Positions 22,873 to 30,528 of a stretch of 42,175 nucleotides of DNA are shown here, piece after piece. Numbering within the stretch: the stretch's first letter is position 1; every line of letters starts with the position of its first letter. The position numbers and the translations under genes were made by a program. The stretch comes from a virus, in the IMG/VR virus record IMGVR_UViG_3300025834_000277, positions 1 to 42,175 of that record. One strand, written 5' to 3'. A model generated the notes under the pieces. That model was not told where the DNA came from and did not search any database. It worked only from the letters and a program-made list of their open reading frames with translations.

Positions 22873-25593
22873 TCAAAACGGTGCATCGTCACCTTCCTGT
22901 TTAATCGGTCCGGTCACCTTGGGAGGTGGTACGGCCGTCATATCGTCATCCGTCTCAATCGGTGGCCAGTTAGAAGGCCTGACGTATCCCCAAGCCCTCC
23001 CGCCATTAACTCGTTTCTTGACCCGCTCCCAGCCCTCGTGATCAAGCCAGCCTCGGATCTGCGCCTCAAGGGCAGGCGTACTCTTCCCGGCATCGACTTG
23101 CAAGGCCAGGGTCAGCTGCGCGATCGTCACAAAGTTGGCCAGGTCATTCACGATGGCGGCAATCCCCGTTGCCACAGGTGGCCGGGTCAACACGTGCTGC
23201 AACTCGGACTGCACCGCTGTTTCAAGCAGCCGGCTTTCCTGCATCGGTGCGAACAGACGCTTTTCTGCATCCGGTGTCGGTGTGAACGCCACGCCCTGCT
23301 CGTACAACTCAAACGCTTCAGCCAGCAGTTGATCGCGGTACTTGATCAACCACTCGGTGTTGATCACATGCTTGACCGGCACCGGCCAGAAGCGCCGATT
23401 ACCAGTACGGTCGCGCAGATAAGTGTTTTCGTTGGTCGTGCCCACCAAAATGCACTGGCGCGCAAAGCTGCCCACCGTTGCGCCATAGGCCACGCGGTAC
23501 CGGTCCACCTTGCTGCTGATAAACGCTTTGATCGCGCCAATGTCGGATTTACTGAAATGCGTCATCTCAGCAATCTCGTACACCCACAGGCCTTGCACTT
23601 GTTCCTGCGCTTCCTTTCCGCGACCCACCTCAAACGGTGTATCGCTGTAATACTTCGTTCCGCCCAGAATCTCCACCATGGTCGACTTGCGCAGACCGCC
23701 CAAGCCTTCCAGCACTGGGCAATAGTCAAACTTGCAGCCGGGCTGCATCACCCGGTTAACCATGCCCAGCACCCAACAACGGCCCACAATCTGTAAATAC
23801 TCCAGCATGGCTGGGCTCAATGAATCGGGCGACTCGCCCAGCACATGTACCAGCCAGTTCGTCAGGCGCGGCTTCTTGTCCCACACCAGGCCCTGCAACA
23901 TCTCGCGTATCGGGTGAAAGCGCCGGGTATGCGCCACCGTCTGGATCGCTTCCATCAGGGCTGCCCGGGCAATGCTGGGCAGACCATAGGTATCGGTCAG
24001 GTACTTGCCCAGCATCAGATCCACCGCGTCGGTCACATCGCCCACCTGCGAGTGCGGCCAAGGCCACAGCGTGCGGCTTTGCATGTTGTTGCTCAGTTCG
24101 TTGTAAGCCAGCACCGGGGTCAAGATCGGGTCACGCTCAAGGATCAAGATCACCATTTTGCGTGATGCCATCCAACACTTTTTCTCTTTGTTGTAATACG
24201 GCGCAAGCCAGTCCGGAACCTGCCGACCAGCAATGAACGTGAAGCCACAGTCATCCGCGCCTTCAGTGTCAACGAGGCTATCGATTTTTTTCGCTGTGCT
24301 TTTGTCCGCCGCTGTTGCTGGCACATCAGTGCCATCGCCCAAGGGCAAGGCAAACGCCTGCCCAAAGAAGCCCAGCACGCGCTCACCAGTCCAGCCGTTG
24401 GTAGTGATGGCGTCGGCACAGTCCCAGCCCGCCGGCACAGCCAGCGGCTCAGGGATGGGTAGCAGCTGCACGGTGCAACTATGCTCGGCACGCAACAGCG
24501 CACCAATGCCCAGCATCGCCGCCATGCCAGGTTGTTTGGCCACCGGCAGCAGCGGCTTACATCTGGCTGCCAACTCGCATGCTGTATCACCAACGAGACG
24601 GCGATCGTTAGCAGTAATTTGCCCGCCTATGCCATCCAGCTGCTGCAAGGCTTGTGCCACAAGCGTGTCGCGCTCCTTCTTGCTCAGCTTCTCGCGGTGG
24701 GCGTCACAGTCCGGCCACAGCAACACGGTGCAGCTGGCCAGCCAGGACCAGTCCGCCTTCTTCCAGCCGTTGCAGCCACCCGACCAGCTCGCCACCAGGT
24801 AGACGCCCGGTGCGTGTGCTGTCAACAGCGCCTGCAGGATGTCGGCCTTCTTTTCACCCTCCACCAGGATGACCGTCGGCAAAGGCCCGCATGACTCCAC
24901 GCCCAGCATCCCTGCGGGCGACACCTTGCCAGGGAAATACAAGGGCCGGGGCGCATCCCACTGCTTCCAGTGCCAGCGGCTGGCTCCATCACGGGCCGAG
25001 GTACACCAGGTGTAAGGCAGTGTTTCTTTGCCGCCGTCGCTGGTGCGAAAGCGCACCACGTAGCCCATCAAGGCGCCGTCGATCTCGTAAGCAGCCGTGT
25101 GTTCGATTTCTTCCAGTGTTCGGTACTGGTGTTTGAAAGTAGCAGCAGGCGCATGCTCTGGCACCGGCACCACCGTGCACCAGCCTTCGTCTGTCTTGCG
25201 GGCCACTGGTACAGCCGCTGGTACATCGCGCACCGGCCTTACCACTGGAGTTGTATCACTGCGTGCATGCTGCACGCCGGCCACGTCTTCCAGGCCTTCT
25301 TCACGCGCCAGCTGCAGTGCGCCCTTGCCCATGCTCAGATCATGGATGGCCGCGTACAGGCTCACCAGATCGGCGCCACCCTCACCCGTAGCAAAGTCGC
25401 CCCACTTGCCGTTGGTTAAATTAACCGAGCAGCTGGTGCCCTCACCGCCCGACAGGGAGCCGCACACATATTCATGGCCCTTGACCACGCCACCCGGCAG
25501 CCACATCGGCACCAGCTGGCCAGCGCGAGGCAGCAGGGCTTCAGCCAGCGCCACAAACTTAATCGGCGGCAACGGTGCCCGCTCAGCCGTCAT
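22873..25593 (-). CDS. Primase-helicase, TOPRIM plus VapE (VirE) domain
   Basis: A 906-residue replication protein. The N-terminal 100 residues hold a primase-type region (YEVCGSLSGG-like, then WGDFATGEGGADLVSLY). A TOPRIM domain is marked by VILVEGEKKADI (about residue 238) and LLWPDCDAH (about 290). The C-terminal part is a VapE/VirE-like superfamily ATPase with GLGGLRKST as Walker A (about residue 628), WVYEIAEMTHFSKSD as Walker B region, and GTTNENTYLRDRTGNRRFWP as the conserved sensor/arginine segment. Such proteins initiate and drive phage DNA replication. It is transcribed with the CII-like gene from the Cro side. Confidence 0.87.
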   Translation of the reverse strand: MTAERAPLPPIKFVALAEALLPRAGQLVPMWLPGGVVKGHEYVCGSLSGGEGTSCSVNLTNGKWGDFATGEGGADLVSLYAAIHDLSMGKGALQLAREEGLEDVAGVQHARSDTTPVVRPVRDVPAAVPVARKTDEGWCTVVPVPEHAPAATFKHQYRTLEEIEHTAAYEIDGALMGYVVRFRTSDGGKETLPYTWCTSARDGASRWHWKQWDAPRPLYFPGKVSPAGMLGVESCGPLPTVILVEGEKKADILQALLTAHAPGVYLVASWSGGCNGWKKADWSWLASCTVLLWPDCDAHREKLSKKERDTLVAQALQQLDGIGGQITANDRRLVGDTACELAARCKPLLPVAKQPGMAAMLGIGALLRAEHSCTVQLLPIPEPLAVPAGWDCADAITTNGWTGERVLGFFGQAFALPLGDGTDVPATAADKSTAKKIDSLVDTEGADDCGFTFIAGRQVPDWLAPYYNKEKKCWMASRKMVILILERDPILTPVLAYNELSNNMQSRTLWPWPHSQVGDVTDAVDLMLGKYLTDTYGLPSIARAALMEAIQTVAHTRRFHPIREMLQGLVWDKKPRLTNWLVHVLGESPDSLSPAMLEYLQIVGRCWVLGMVNRVMQPGCKFDYCPVLEGLGGLRKSTMVEILGGTKYYSDTPFEVGRGKEAQEQVQGLWVYEIAEMTHFSKSDIGAIKAFISSKVDRYRVAYGATVGSFARQCILVGTTNENTYLRDRTGNRRFWPVPVKHVINTEWLIKYRDQLLAEAFELYEQGVAFTPTPDAEKRLFAPMQESRLLETAVQSELQHVLTRPPVATGIAAIVNDLANFVTIAQLTLALQVDAGKSTPALEAQIRGWLDHEGWERVKKRVNGGRAWGYVRPSNWPPIETDDDMTAVPPPKVTGPIKQEGDDAPF

Positions 25594-25677
25594 ACCTCAC
25601 CCCCAAAAGAAACGCAGAGGGTGTTGATCCAAACCGGCAGCACCACCACCGGGGTTTGTTGATTGGTCATGGGCTTG

Positions 25678-26031
25678 TTACCGGGTCCAGCCAGCGATGC
25701 ACTGGTCAAGCACGGCACGACCTGATGCCTCAGAAATGTCTGAAAGTTTGGCTGGCGCGTATTCAGCTACCGGGCGATTGCGGTACGCCACACAGCGCCA
25801 CCCCACAATGTCCAACTGGCCCCGGCGCTTCAACGCTGCCACCATATAGCGCGCCGCCTTCAGGCCCACACAACCCCGCATCGCCAATTCCTTCAGCGTG
25901 GCGCCCTGCCCTGATTCCGCCCGCTCTCGTTTGATCGCATGCGACACCTGCAACAGCTTGAGGTAGACCTCGCCCGCAGGCCGGCCTCGTTTGACCGATG
26001 GCGTTGACGCCACAACAACCGCGCCCATCAA
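25678..26031 (-). CDS. Small DNA-binding-like phage protein
   Basis: A 117-residue basic protein whose centre (ATLKELAMRGCVGLKAARYM, then VAALKRRGQL) looks like a winged-helix domain. It overlaps the CII-like gene by 4 bp and precedes the primase-helicase, so a role in replication or its control is likely. I do not recognise a named family. Confidence 0.65.
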   Translation of the reverse strand: MMGAVVVASTPSVKRGRPAGEVYLKLLQVSHAIKRERAESGQGATLKELAMRGCVGLKAARYMVAALKRRGQLDIVGWRCVAYRNRPVAEYAPAKLSDISEASGRAVLDQCIAGWTR

Positions 26032-26498
26032 ACCACCTGCTTCAGTTGGGCGGCCTTGCCAGCCTGGTTGCGCAATGCCAGCGACTCACGCAAAGCATGC
26101 GCACTGGCAATCATCTGGCCACATTTCTTATCGATACGCGCCAGCTCGTTGTCCGTGATCTTGTTGTCTGCCAGATCGCTTGCAACCTCTTGGCACAGGG
26201 CGCCAAACTCACGCGCCGAGTCCGCCAGACGCAACATGCAATCGTCCTGCGGAAACTCACCCAAGTGCGGCAACGGCACCAACATCTGGCCCGCATTGGT
26301 AGCAAAGGCCACCAGAATGCGCAGATCACCTGTCAGCTGCGTGATCTTCTCGGCATCCAGCAAGCCCAGTTTTGCTGTTCCCGTAGCTGCTACCTCATTA
26401 CTGAGATAAGTGCCACTCTTACCTATGCGGGGCGCCAATGAATTTGCCCCACCCTTGTAGTCATGAACCACGTTAAAGGCCGCGTCGAGCAAATTCAT
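26028..26498 (-). CDS. CII-like regulatory protein (CP76 type)
   Basis: A 156-residue protein beginning MNLLDAAFNVVHDYKGGANS and LAPRIGKSGTYLSNEV, which matches the N-terminal DNA-binding region of the phage regulatory protein CII/CP76 family. The remainder is helical. Members activate or regulate early and lysogenic genes. It lies after the Cro-like gene on the same strand, with the plus-strand gene 26643-26981 between them. Confidence 0.8.
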   Translation of the reverse strand: MNLLDAAFNVVHDYKGGANSLAPRIGKSGTYLSNEVAATGTAKLGLLDAEKITQLTGDLRILVAFATNAGQMLVPLPHLGEFPQDDCMLRLADSAREFGALCQEVASDLADNKITDNELARIDKKCGQMIASAHALRESLALRNQAGKAAQLKQVV

Positions 26499-26642
26499 TG
26501 CAAAACTCCAGAATTGTTGTTACAGACAGATACATCCAGCCCGCCGACACTGCGGACATGAGCACAAAAATGAAAAGGGTGGGCGCCCCCAGCAACGGAC
26601 AATGCAGATCTCACACAACAAAGTTCACCAAAAGGGACACCC

Positions 26643-26981
26643 ATGAAACGATATTTAGTACTGGTACATCTGGCCACAGCCTTTCCAAAAACAGAATTCG
26701 CGGCCCGCGCCACGGCCATGCACAAAGCAATGACGTCACTGCTGGACAACATGGAAACAGTACTAACCGCAGAAAAAGCATTTGCCTTTGCATGCGTGAG
26801 CGAGAAATCATCCAAAGAACTTTGGGCGGCCATCGTTGCCGCCGCCGTATTCGGGCGGCAAGACAACATCTCGGTGCTGGAAATTGGGTACGACATCAGC
26901 ACTACTCACGCAGGGTTATCGGGGTGGAATCAGTCAACCGGGTTTTTGGCGGGCCTCGCAGAATCAGCCCGCAAGAAATAG
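26643..26981 (+). CDS. Hypothetical protein inside the immunity region, opposite strand
   Basis: A 112-residue protein (MKRYLVLVHLATAFPKTEFA start) with a mixed alpha/beta composition and a Gly/Ser-rich end. AAGGGA lies 6-7 nt before the ATG. It is encoded against the minus-strand early operon, between the Cro-like and CII-like genes, and its 3' end overlaps a possible small minus-strand gene. Function unknown. An antisense ORF over it is less protein-like. Confidence 0.6.
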   Translation: MKRYLVLVHLATAFPKTEFAARATAMHKAMTSLLDNMETVLTAEKAFAFACVSEKSSKELWAAIVAAAVFGRQDNISVLEIGYDISTTHAGLSGWNQSTGFLAGLAESARKK

Positions 26982-27120
26982 GCAAAGCGGTCGCATCGCA
27001 AAAAATCTGCTTCAGCTGCTGCTCGCGGACCCGGCTATGCGCCTCGGCTATCCAGGAGCACGGAAAACTGGTGACCGCCGCCGATATGAGTCGGGCCGCA
27101 AGTGAGGTATATCGCAACAT
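26902..27120 (-). CDS. Possible small protein coupled to Cro
   Basis: A 72-codon frame starting one base after the Cro-like stop (TGA-G-ATG), with GGGAG about 8 nt upstream. Codons favour G or C in third position, like real genes here. The sequence includes FPCSWIAEAHSRVREQQLKQ. No family is recognised. Its last 80 bp overlap the plus-strand gene 26643-26981 tail to tail. Tight coupling supports it; short length and overlap weaken it. Confidence 0.42.
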   Translation of the reverse strand: MLRYTSLAARLISAAVTSFPCSWIAEAHSRVREQQLKQIFCDATALPISCGLILRGPPKTRLTDSTPITLRE

Positions 27121-27121
27121 C

Positions 27122-27559
27122 TCAAGCCACTCCCGTCTCTGGAGATTGAAACGGTGGGCCTTCTGCAGCCCGGCGATCAAGATCAATCGGCAAGTCCTGC
27201 GCCCGGCGATTGGCATGGCGGCGGACAACGCCTGTACGGAGAACGCCGACCTCAGAGATCGCGGCATCAACTGCTACGGTTTCAGCAGCAGCCTGCGCAA
27301 TATTGGCGGGGGCTTTAGCCAGTTCAGGCCAGTATTTATGCCAGTCATCTGGACGCAGATCCTTCCGGGTAACAGTGCCCTTAGTGGCCTGTTCAATGGC
27401 AAGGCAGTGCTCGACCGGGATACCACGCACTTTCCAATTCCCGATTGCAGCCACCGACACGCCAAGCAGATCAGCAAGAATTTTCCGTCCATCGACCAGT
27501 CGAGCCGCTGCATCGAGGGCTTGCGCAGAAGACGAATAAGAGGGGTTAGTGATTTCCAT
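27122..27559 (-). CDS. Cro-like regulator, YdaS family
   Basis: A 145-residue protein with a YdaS/Cro-type helix-turn-helix (RKILADLLGVSVAAIGNWKV, about residues 25-44), followed by RGIPVEHCLAIEQAT and LRPDDWHKYWPEL. The C-terminal 60 residues are Ala/Arg-rich and less conserved. It is divergent from the CI-like gene, with operators between them. GAGG lies only one base before the ATG, so translation may be leaderless or use a weak site. Confidence 0.8.
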   Translation of the reverse strand: MEITNPSYSSSAQALDAAARLVDGRKILADLLGVSVAAIGNWKVRGIPVEHCLAIEQATKGTVTRKDLRPDDWHKYWPELAKAPANIAQAAAETVAVDAAISEVGVLRTGVVRRHANRRAQDLPIDLDRRAAEGPPFQSPETGVA

Positions 27560-27568
27560 GCCTCAATA

Positions 27569-27621
27569 TAACACGTATCGTGTTAATAATCTAACACCAC
27601 GTGTTTACACTTTTTGTGTTG
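27569..27621. promoter_or_regulatory. Operator cluster between repressor and Cro genes
   Basis: Site 1 is a perfect 17-bp palindrome, TAACACGTATCGTGTTA (27569-27585). Site 3, TTACACTTTTTGTGTTG (27605-27621), follows the same 7-3-7 plan with mismatches. Between them an overlapping imperfect site has AACAC (27593-27597) and GTGTT (27601-27605) arms. Matching sites occur again at 29281-29322. The cluster fills the 73-bp gap between divergent regulator genes, as in lambda OR. Confidence 0.8.
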
Positions 27622-27632
27622 AATCACACGTA

Positions 27633-28124
27633 ATGAAAACGATTGGTGAAAGAATTCGACAAGCCCGTGAAGCGCACAAGATGAGCGGGGAAGCCCTCGC
27701 CAAAAAGGTGGGTTACAAAAATCAATCGGCCATCGGAAATCTTGAAAATCGAGTCGGTGGCACTGGCGGAAGCAAACTTGGCAGCATTGCCGATGCACTA
27801 AATGTCCCGCTTGAGTGGCTTATGCGCGGGCCAGACAATGACAATATTCCGTTTCTCCCTGGCAACGCGTATCACGGCACTGAGGTCAATACCACCGTAA
27901 GAGAATCTGGCTCCAGCACAAATGTGGTGACCATCGGTACGGATTCACGACCTGTAGCTGCCCTTGATCCTTGGACACTCGAAGCGATCGAGATCATGTC
28001 AAAGTTGAAGGAACATGAAAAGCAGGGCGCACTCGCCAACTTGAGAACCTATGTCTACAACTTGGGCCCACCCCGCGACGGCCAAGCTCTACCAATGGCC
28101 AGTCAAAAAAATGGAGCCTCGTGA
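27633..28124 (+). CDS. CI-like prophage repressor without peptidase domain
   Basis: A 163-residue repressor. Residues about 1-70 form an HTH_3-type domain (MKTIGERIRQAREAHKMSGE, then LAKKVGYKNQSAIGNLENRV). The rest has no S24/LexA-like Ser-Lys self-cleavage motif; near residues 115-145 is a short helical stretch (LDPWTLEAIEIMSKLKEHEK) that may support dimerisation. The start at 27633 aligns the HTH as in homologues; no clear ribosome site is present, so it may be translated from a leaderless message, as lambda cI is from PRM. A longer open frame to 27549 would run across the operators and is rejected. Confidence 0.82.
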   Translation: MKTIGERIRQAREAHKMSGEALAKKVGYKNQSAIGNLENRVGGTGGSKLGSIADALNVPLEWLMRGPDNDNIPFLPGNAYHGTEVNTTVRESGSSTNVVTIGTDSRPVAALDPWTLEAIEIMSKLKEHEKQGALANLRTYVYNLGPPRDGQALPMASQKNGAS

Positions 28125-28209
28125 GTCATATAAAAAACAAGACCACGCGCTAAACAAATTCATCGTTGGAACGCACGAAAATAATTCAAATTAATCAGGG
28201 AGTGGAAAA

Positions 28210-28662
28210 ATGGCTTTAAAGATGACTTGTGATGGCTGTGGCACTACAGTTTTAGGCGTAGTCTCATCCTTGCGTAAGGTCGGAAACTGCTACCTGTGCG
28301 CAACCTGCGCAACAAACCCAACCAGCGCACCCAAGTACTACTGCAACGCTTGCCACAACTACAGTCCCACTGCAGTGAAGAAGGGCAACGGCTGGATTGA
28401 ATTGGTCCTATACTTTTTTTATATCATCCCAGGCGTCATCTATTCGATCTGGCGCCGCTCCGATCCACCCAATGTTTGCCCACTCTGCAAGGCGCCCGGC
28501 TTGGTACTGGCAAGTGCCGCCAAACCAGATGGCCCCACTGAGATGAGCCTTTTGCGTGATGAGGTTGAATGCCCGCACTGCGCCGAGAAAATACTGGCCA
28601 GGGCGAATACCTGCAAGCATTGCGGAAAGCAAGTTAGGATTTCCGCCGCTCAGGGTGTTTGA
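28210..28662 (+). CDS. Zinc-ribbon membrane protein in the repressor operon
   Basis: A 150-residue protein with several CxxC pairs: CDGCG near residue 7, CATCA (about 35), CNACH (about 48), CPLCK (about 93), CPHCAE (about 119) and CKHCGK (about 135). One hydrophobic segment (ELVLYFFYIIPGVIYSIW, about residues 63-80) would cross a membrane. It suggests zinc ribbons flanking a membrane anchor. Located behind the CI-like gene on the same strand, it could be expressed in the lysogen as a conversion or superinfection-exclusion factor. GGGAG lies about 8 nt before the ATG. Confidence 0.7.
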   Translation: MALKMTCDGCGTTVLGVVSSLRKVGNCYLCATCATNPTSAPKYYCNACHNYSPTAVKKGNGWIELVLYFFYIIPGVIYSIWRRSDPPNVCPLCKAPGLVLASAAKPDGPTEMSLLRDEVECPHCAEKILARANTCKHCGKQVRISAAQGV

Positions 28663-28668
28663 CTGACC

Positions 28669-29034
28669 ATGATCCGCGACTTTGACCTCATTCGAAAGAT
28701 ACTTCTTGAAGTCGAATCCGCCCCATCTGGAGTAAGTCCAATTCCAGTTGAGTGTGGAGGCGAATACCCAAAGCCGGTCATCAATGAGCACCTTTCACTA
28801 CTCATTGATGCCGGTCTACTCGAAGGAAAACCCTTACGCAGCACAACAGGCATAGCAACCGTGGCAATTCAGGGCCTCACTTGGGAAGGCCATGACTTCA
28901 TTCAGGCCGCAGGGAAAGAGGTGATTTGGAAAAAAGCCTTTGAGATTGTGAAAGAAAAAGGCGGAGCTATCACGTTTGAGGTTCTAAAGGGGCTGGTGAA
29001 ATCACTGGCGTTGAAGGCTGCAGGACTTCCTTGA
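28669..29034 (+). CDS. DUF2513 family protein
   Basis: A 121-residue protein of the DUF2513 family: MIRDFDLIRKILLEVE start, NEHLSLLIDAGLLEG (about residues 40-54) and the characteristic GLTWEGHDFIQAA (about 69-81). The fold resembles a winged helix. Molecular role unknown; members are common in prophages. It follows the zinc-ribbon gene by 6 bp, so the two are likely co-transcribed with the repressor. Its 3' end overlaps a convergent gene by 65 bp. Confidence 0.82.
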   Translation: MIRDFDLIRKILLEVESAPSGVSPIPVECGGEYPKPVINEHLSLLIDAGLLEGKPLRSTTGIATVAIQGLTWEGHDFIQAAGKEVIWKKAFEIVKEKGGAITFEVLKGLVKSLALKAAGLP

Positions 29035-29230
29035 GGTCTTGCCAGCAGCTGAAATAACACATCGCCCCATGCTCAATAAACCGTCTCCCCATGAGGGTCT
29101 GTTCGCGCTCTGCATCGAAGAATTTCCGGCGCACAAGGTGTTTCCACTTTTTCATTAGCAGGTCCAGCGCAGCGACTTGCTCCCCCGTCAATAAAACTGC
29201 CTCTTGAGTCAGTTTTTTTTCGTCTGTCAT
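28970..29230 (-). CDS. Small phage protein, convergent with DUF2513
   Basis: An 86-residue protein (MTDEKKLTQEAVLLTGEQVA) with a helical centre ending in Pro-rich residues. Ribosome site AAGGA lies about 8 nt before the ATG, which supports it. It is divergent from the 29367 operon and would be transcribed from the same regulatory gap that holds operators 4 and 5. Its 3' end runs 65 bp into the DUF2513 gene. Function unknown. Confidence 0.65.
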   Translation of the reverse strand: MTDEKKLTQEAVLLTGEQVAALDLLMKKWKHLVRRKFFDAEREQTLMGRRFIEHGAMCYFSCWQDLKEVLQPSTPVISPAPLEPQT

Positions 29231-29280
29231 TTGTAATTCCTTTTCCCCGCACGATACGAGAAATGCGATTATTGCAAAAC

Positions 29281-29324
29281 AAACACGTTATGTGTTGACA
29301 AGATATAACACGAGTCGTGATAAT
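29281..29324 (+). promoter_or_regulatory. Second repressor operator region over a strong early promoter
   Basis: Operator 4, AAACACGTTATGTGTTG (29281-29297), and operator 5, TAACACGAGTCGTGATA (29306-29322), share the 7-3-7 plan and bases of the perfect site at 27569. They overlap a plus-strand promoter with consensus -35 TTGACA (29295-29300), an 18-bp spacer and -10 GATAAT (29319-29324, five of six consensus). Repressor bound here would block the operon that begins at 29367 and includes the retroelement. Confidence 0.78.
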
Positions 29325-29366
29325 TCACCCCAACCCCGCCAATTCCCGGCGGCAAAGGAGTGAAAA

Positions 29367-29834
29367 GTGTCAACTCAAACCCAGCCGGTCGCAGGCAGTA
29401 ACAGCCCTGCAGTCGCCCTCAATGCCCGCGCCATCGCTATTGCCGCCCAGCAAAGCATCACGCTCAGCCACTACACCCAGGCGCAGCAAGATGCCATCCT
29501 GCAGCTGTACCACTTGGTCAAGCGCCATAACGGCACCAGCGGCGGCACGGCTGCAGCCAAGCTTTTGCTGGGCCTGTACAACGGTCGCCGCTTCCCATTC
29601 GATCTGACTGACTTTCGACTGTTTGACGCGGGCAACTTCAATGCCGCGATGACGGTGTTGCAAATGGATGCCCGCCACACCTGGTGCGAAATCCACATCT
29701 TGCTGAACGCCATCCTTGGTGTCGGTAAAAACACCGGTGCCGAGTTCGAGCACTGGGCCTACAACCTCAGACTGCCCAAGCGCTGCAAGAAGGATCAATT
29801 GCCGGTGTTGGTGCGCTCAGGCGGTGCCGTATGA
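29367..29834 (+). CDS. Conserved phage protein (DUF7673-like)
   Basis: A 155-residue protein and the first gene of the plus-strand early operon. It carries KLLLGLYNGRRFPFDLTDFR (about residues 65-84), a pattern that I associate with a small conserved phage family named DUF7673 in recent annotations; that link is from memory. Start GTG with AAAGGAG about 6-7 nt upstream. Function unknown. Its stop overlaps the next start by 4 bp. Confidence 0.7.
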   Translation: MSTQTQPVAGSNSPAVALNARAIAIAAQQSITLSHYTQAQQDAILQLYHLVKRHNGTSGGTAAAKLLLGLYNGRRFPFDLTDFRLFDAGNFNAAMTVLQMDARHTWCEIHILLNAILGVGKNTGAEFEHWAYNLRLPKRCKKDQLPVLVRSGGAV

Positions 29835-30316
29835 GCAGCCCGTCAGTGCGAGCTCATGTTCGCGGATTGCATATCGACGCCTATTGCGGGAAAAGCGGCG
29901 TCGTAAACCTTATTGTTCGCGCAGAGCAAAAGCACGAAGGAGTTTGGCGGCGCTTTCGCCAGCACATTGCGAACGCGCTCTTTCGCGCCGGTGACGCTTG
30001 CCACCCCGGCCAGAACAACCACGCCTTGCGGGTAGTTTTTAGCCATATGGGCACTGCAACGGCTGATGATCAACTGGCCAAGCTCGCTGACCCTGACATC
30101 CGCGATATCTGGCCCCTGCACACTTCCAACGGTGATGCCTACTACATGGCTCTTTTGCTCCACGAGGGTATCAAACGCCATCACGATGGTCGGAGCGTTG
30201 TTCGTGAGAGCAGATTGTTCTGGCGGAAGAAAAGTGCTAACAATGCGCATGGTTTACCACCCATTCAAAGACAAACCAGCACTGTAGCTGATCAACATGC
30301 GGAAGTAGCAGTATGA
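29831..30316 (+). CDS. Hypothetical protein
   Basis: A 161-residue protein with LHIDAYCGKSGVVNLIVRAE near the N terminus and WRRFRQHIANALFRAG following. No family is recognised. Both ends form 4-bp ATGA overlaps with neighbouring genes, which supports it over a protein-like frame of 135 codons on the opposite strand (29843-30250). Confidence 0.58.
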   Translation: MSSPSVRAHVRGLHIDAYCGKSGVVNLIVRAEQKHEGVWRRFRQHIANALFRAGDACHPGQNNHALRVVFSHMGTATADDQLAKLADPDIRDIWPLHTSNGDAYYMALLLHEGIKRHHDGRSVVRESRLFWRKKSANNAHGLPPIQRQTSTVADQHAEVAV

Positions 30317-30528
30317 ACAGCCAGCTCACCCGCTGGCTGTCCGCCGCCTTGATCGCCCTGCTGCTCTCCAGCACCTACCTGCTCGATGGACCGAGCGAGA
30401 TTGAAGCCGCGCAGGCCGTCTCTGCTGACCTGCAAGACGCTATTGATTCAGTAGCTATCAGCGCAGGTGTAGAGCGGGCTATAGGTCAAAACAACCATAA
30501 AACCGTGATCGCGGCGGTACGGCCATGA
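30313..30528 (+). CDS. Small membrane or secreted protein
   Basis: A 71-residue protein with one N-terminal hydrophobic segment (about residues 8-24, LSAALIALLLSSTYLL) preceded by a positive charge, then a short acidic/helical part. It could be a single-pass membrane protein or an exported peptide. Its 3' third overlaps a degenerate copy of a hairpin-like intergenic repeat. ATGA overlaps on both sides place it in the operon. Function unknown. Confidence 0.6.
   Translation: MNSQLTRWLSAALIALLLSSTYLLDGPSEIEAAQAVSADLQDAIDSVAISAGVERAIGQNNHKTVIAAVRP

Noticed and set aside
22849-23796. Plus-strand frame of 315 codons opposite the primase-helicase
   Set aside because: Antisense to a gene with clear TOPRIM and VapE motifs; His/Leu/Arg-rich shadow composition.
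26498-27571. Plus-strand open frame of 357 codons across the immunity region
   Set aside because: It crosses the Cro-like gene and a plausible smaller plus-strand gene in another frame; its sequence looks non-coding.
29246-29258. Extra operator near the start of the gene at 28970-29230
   Set aside because: Only the central CGTATCGTG matches the perfect site; both outer arms differ, so it is at most a half-site.
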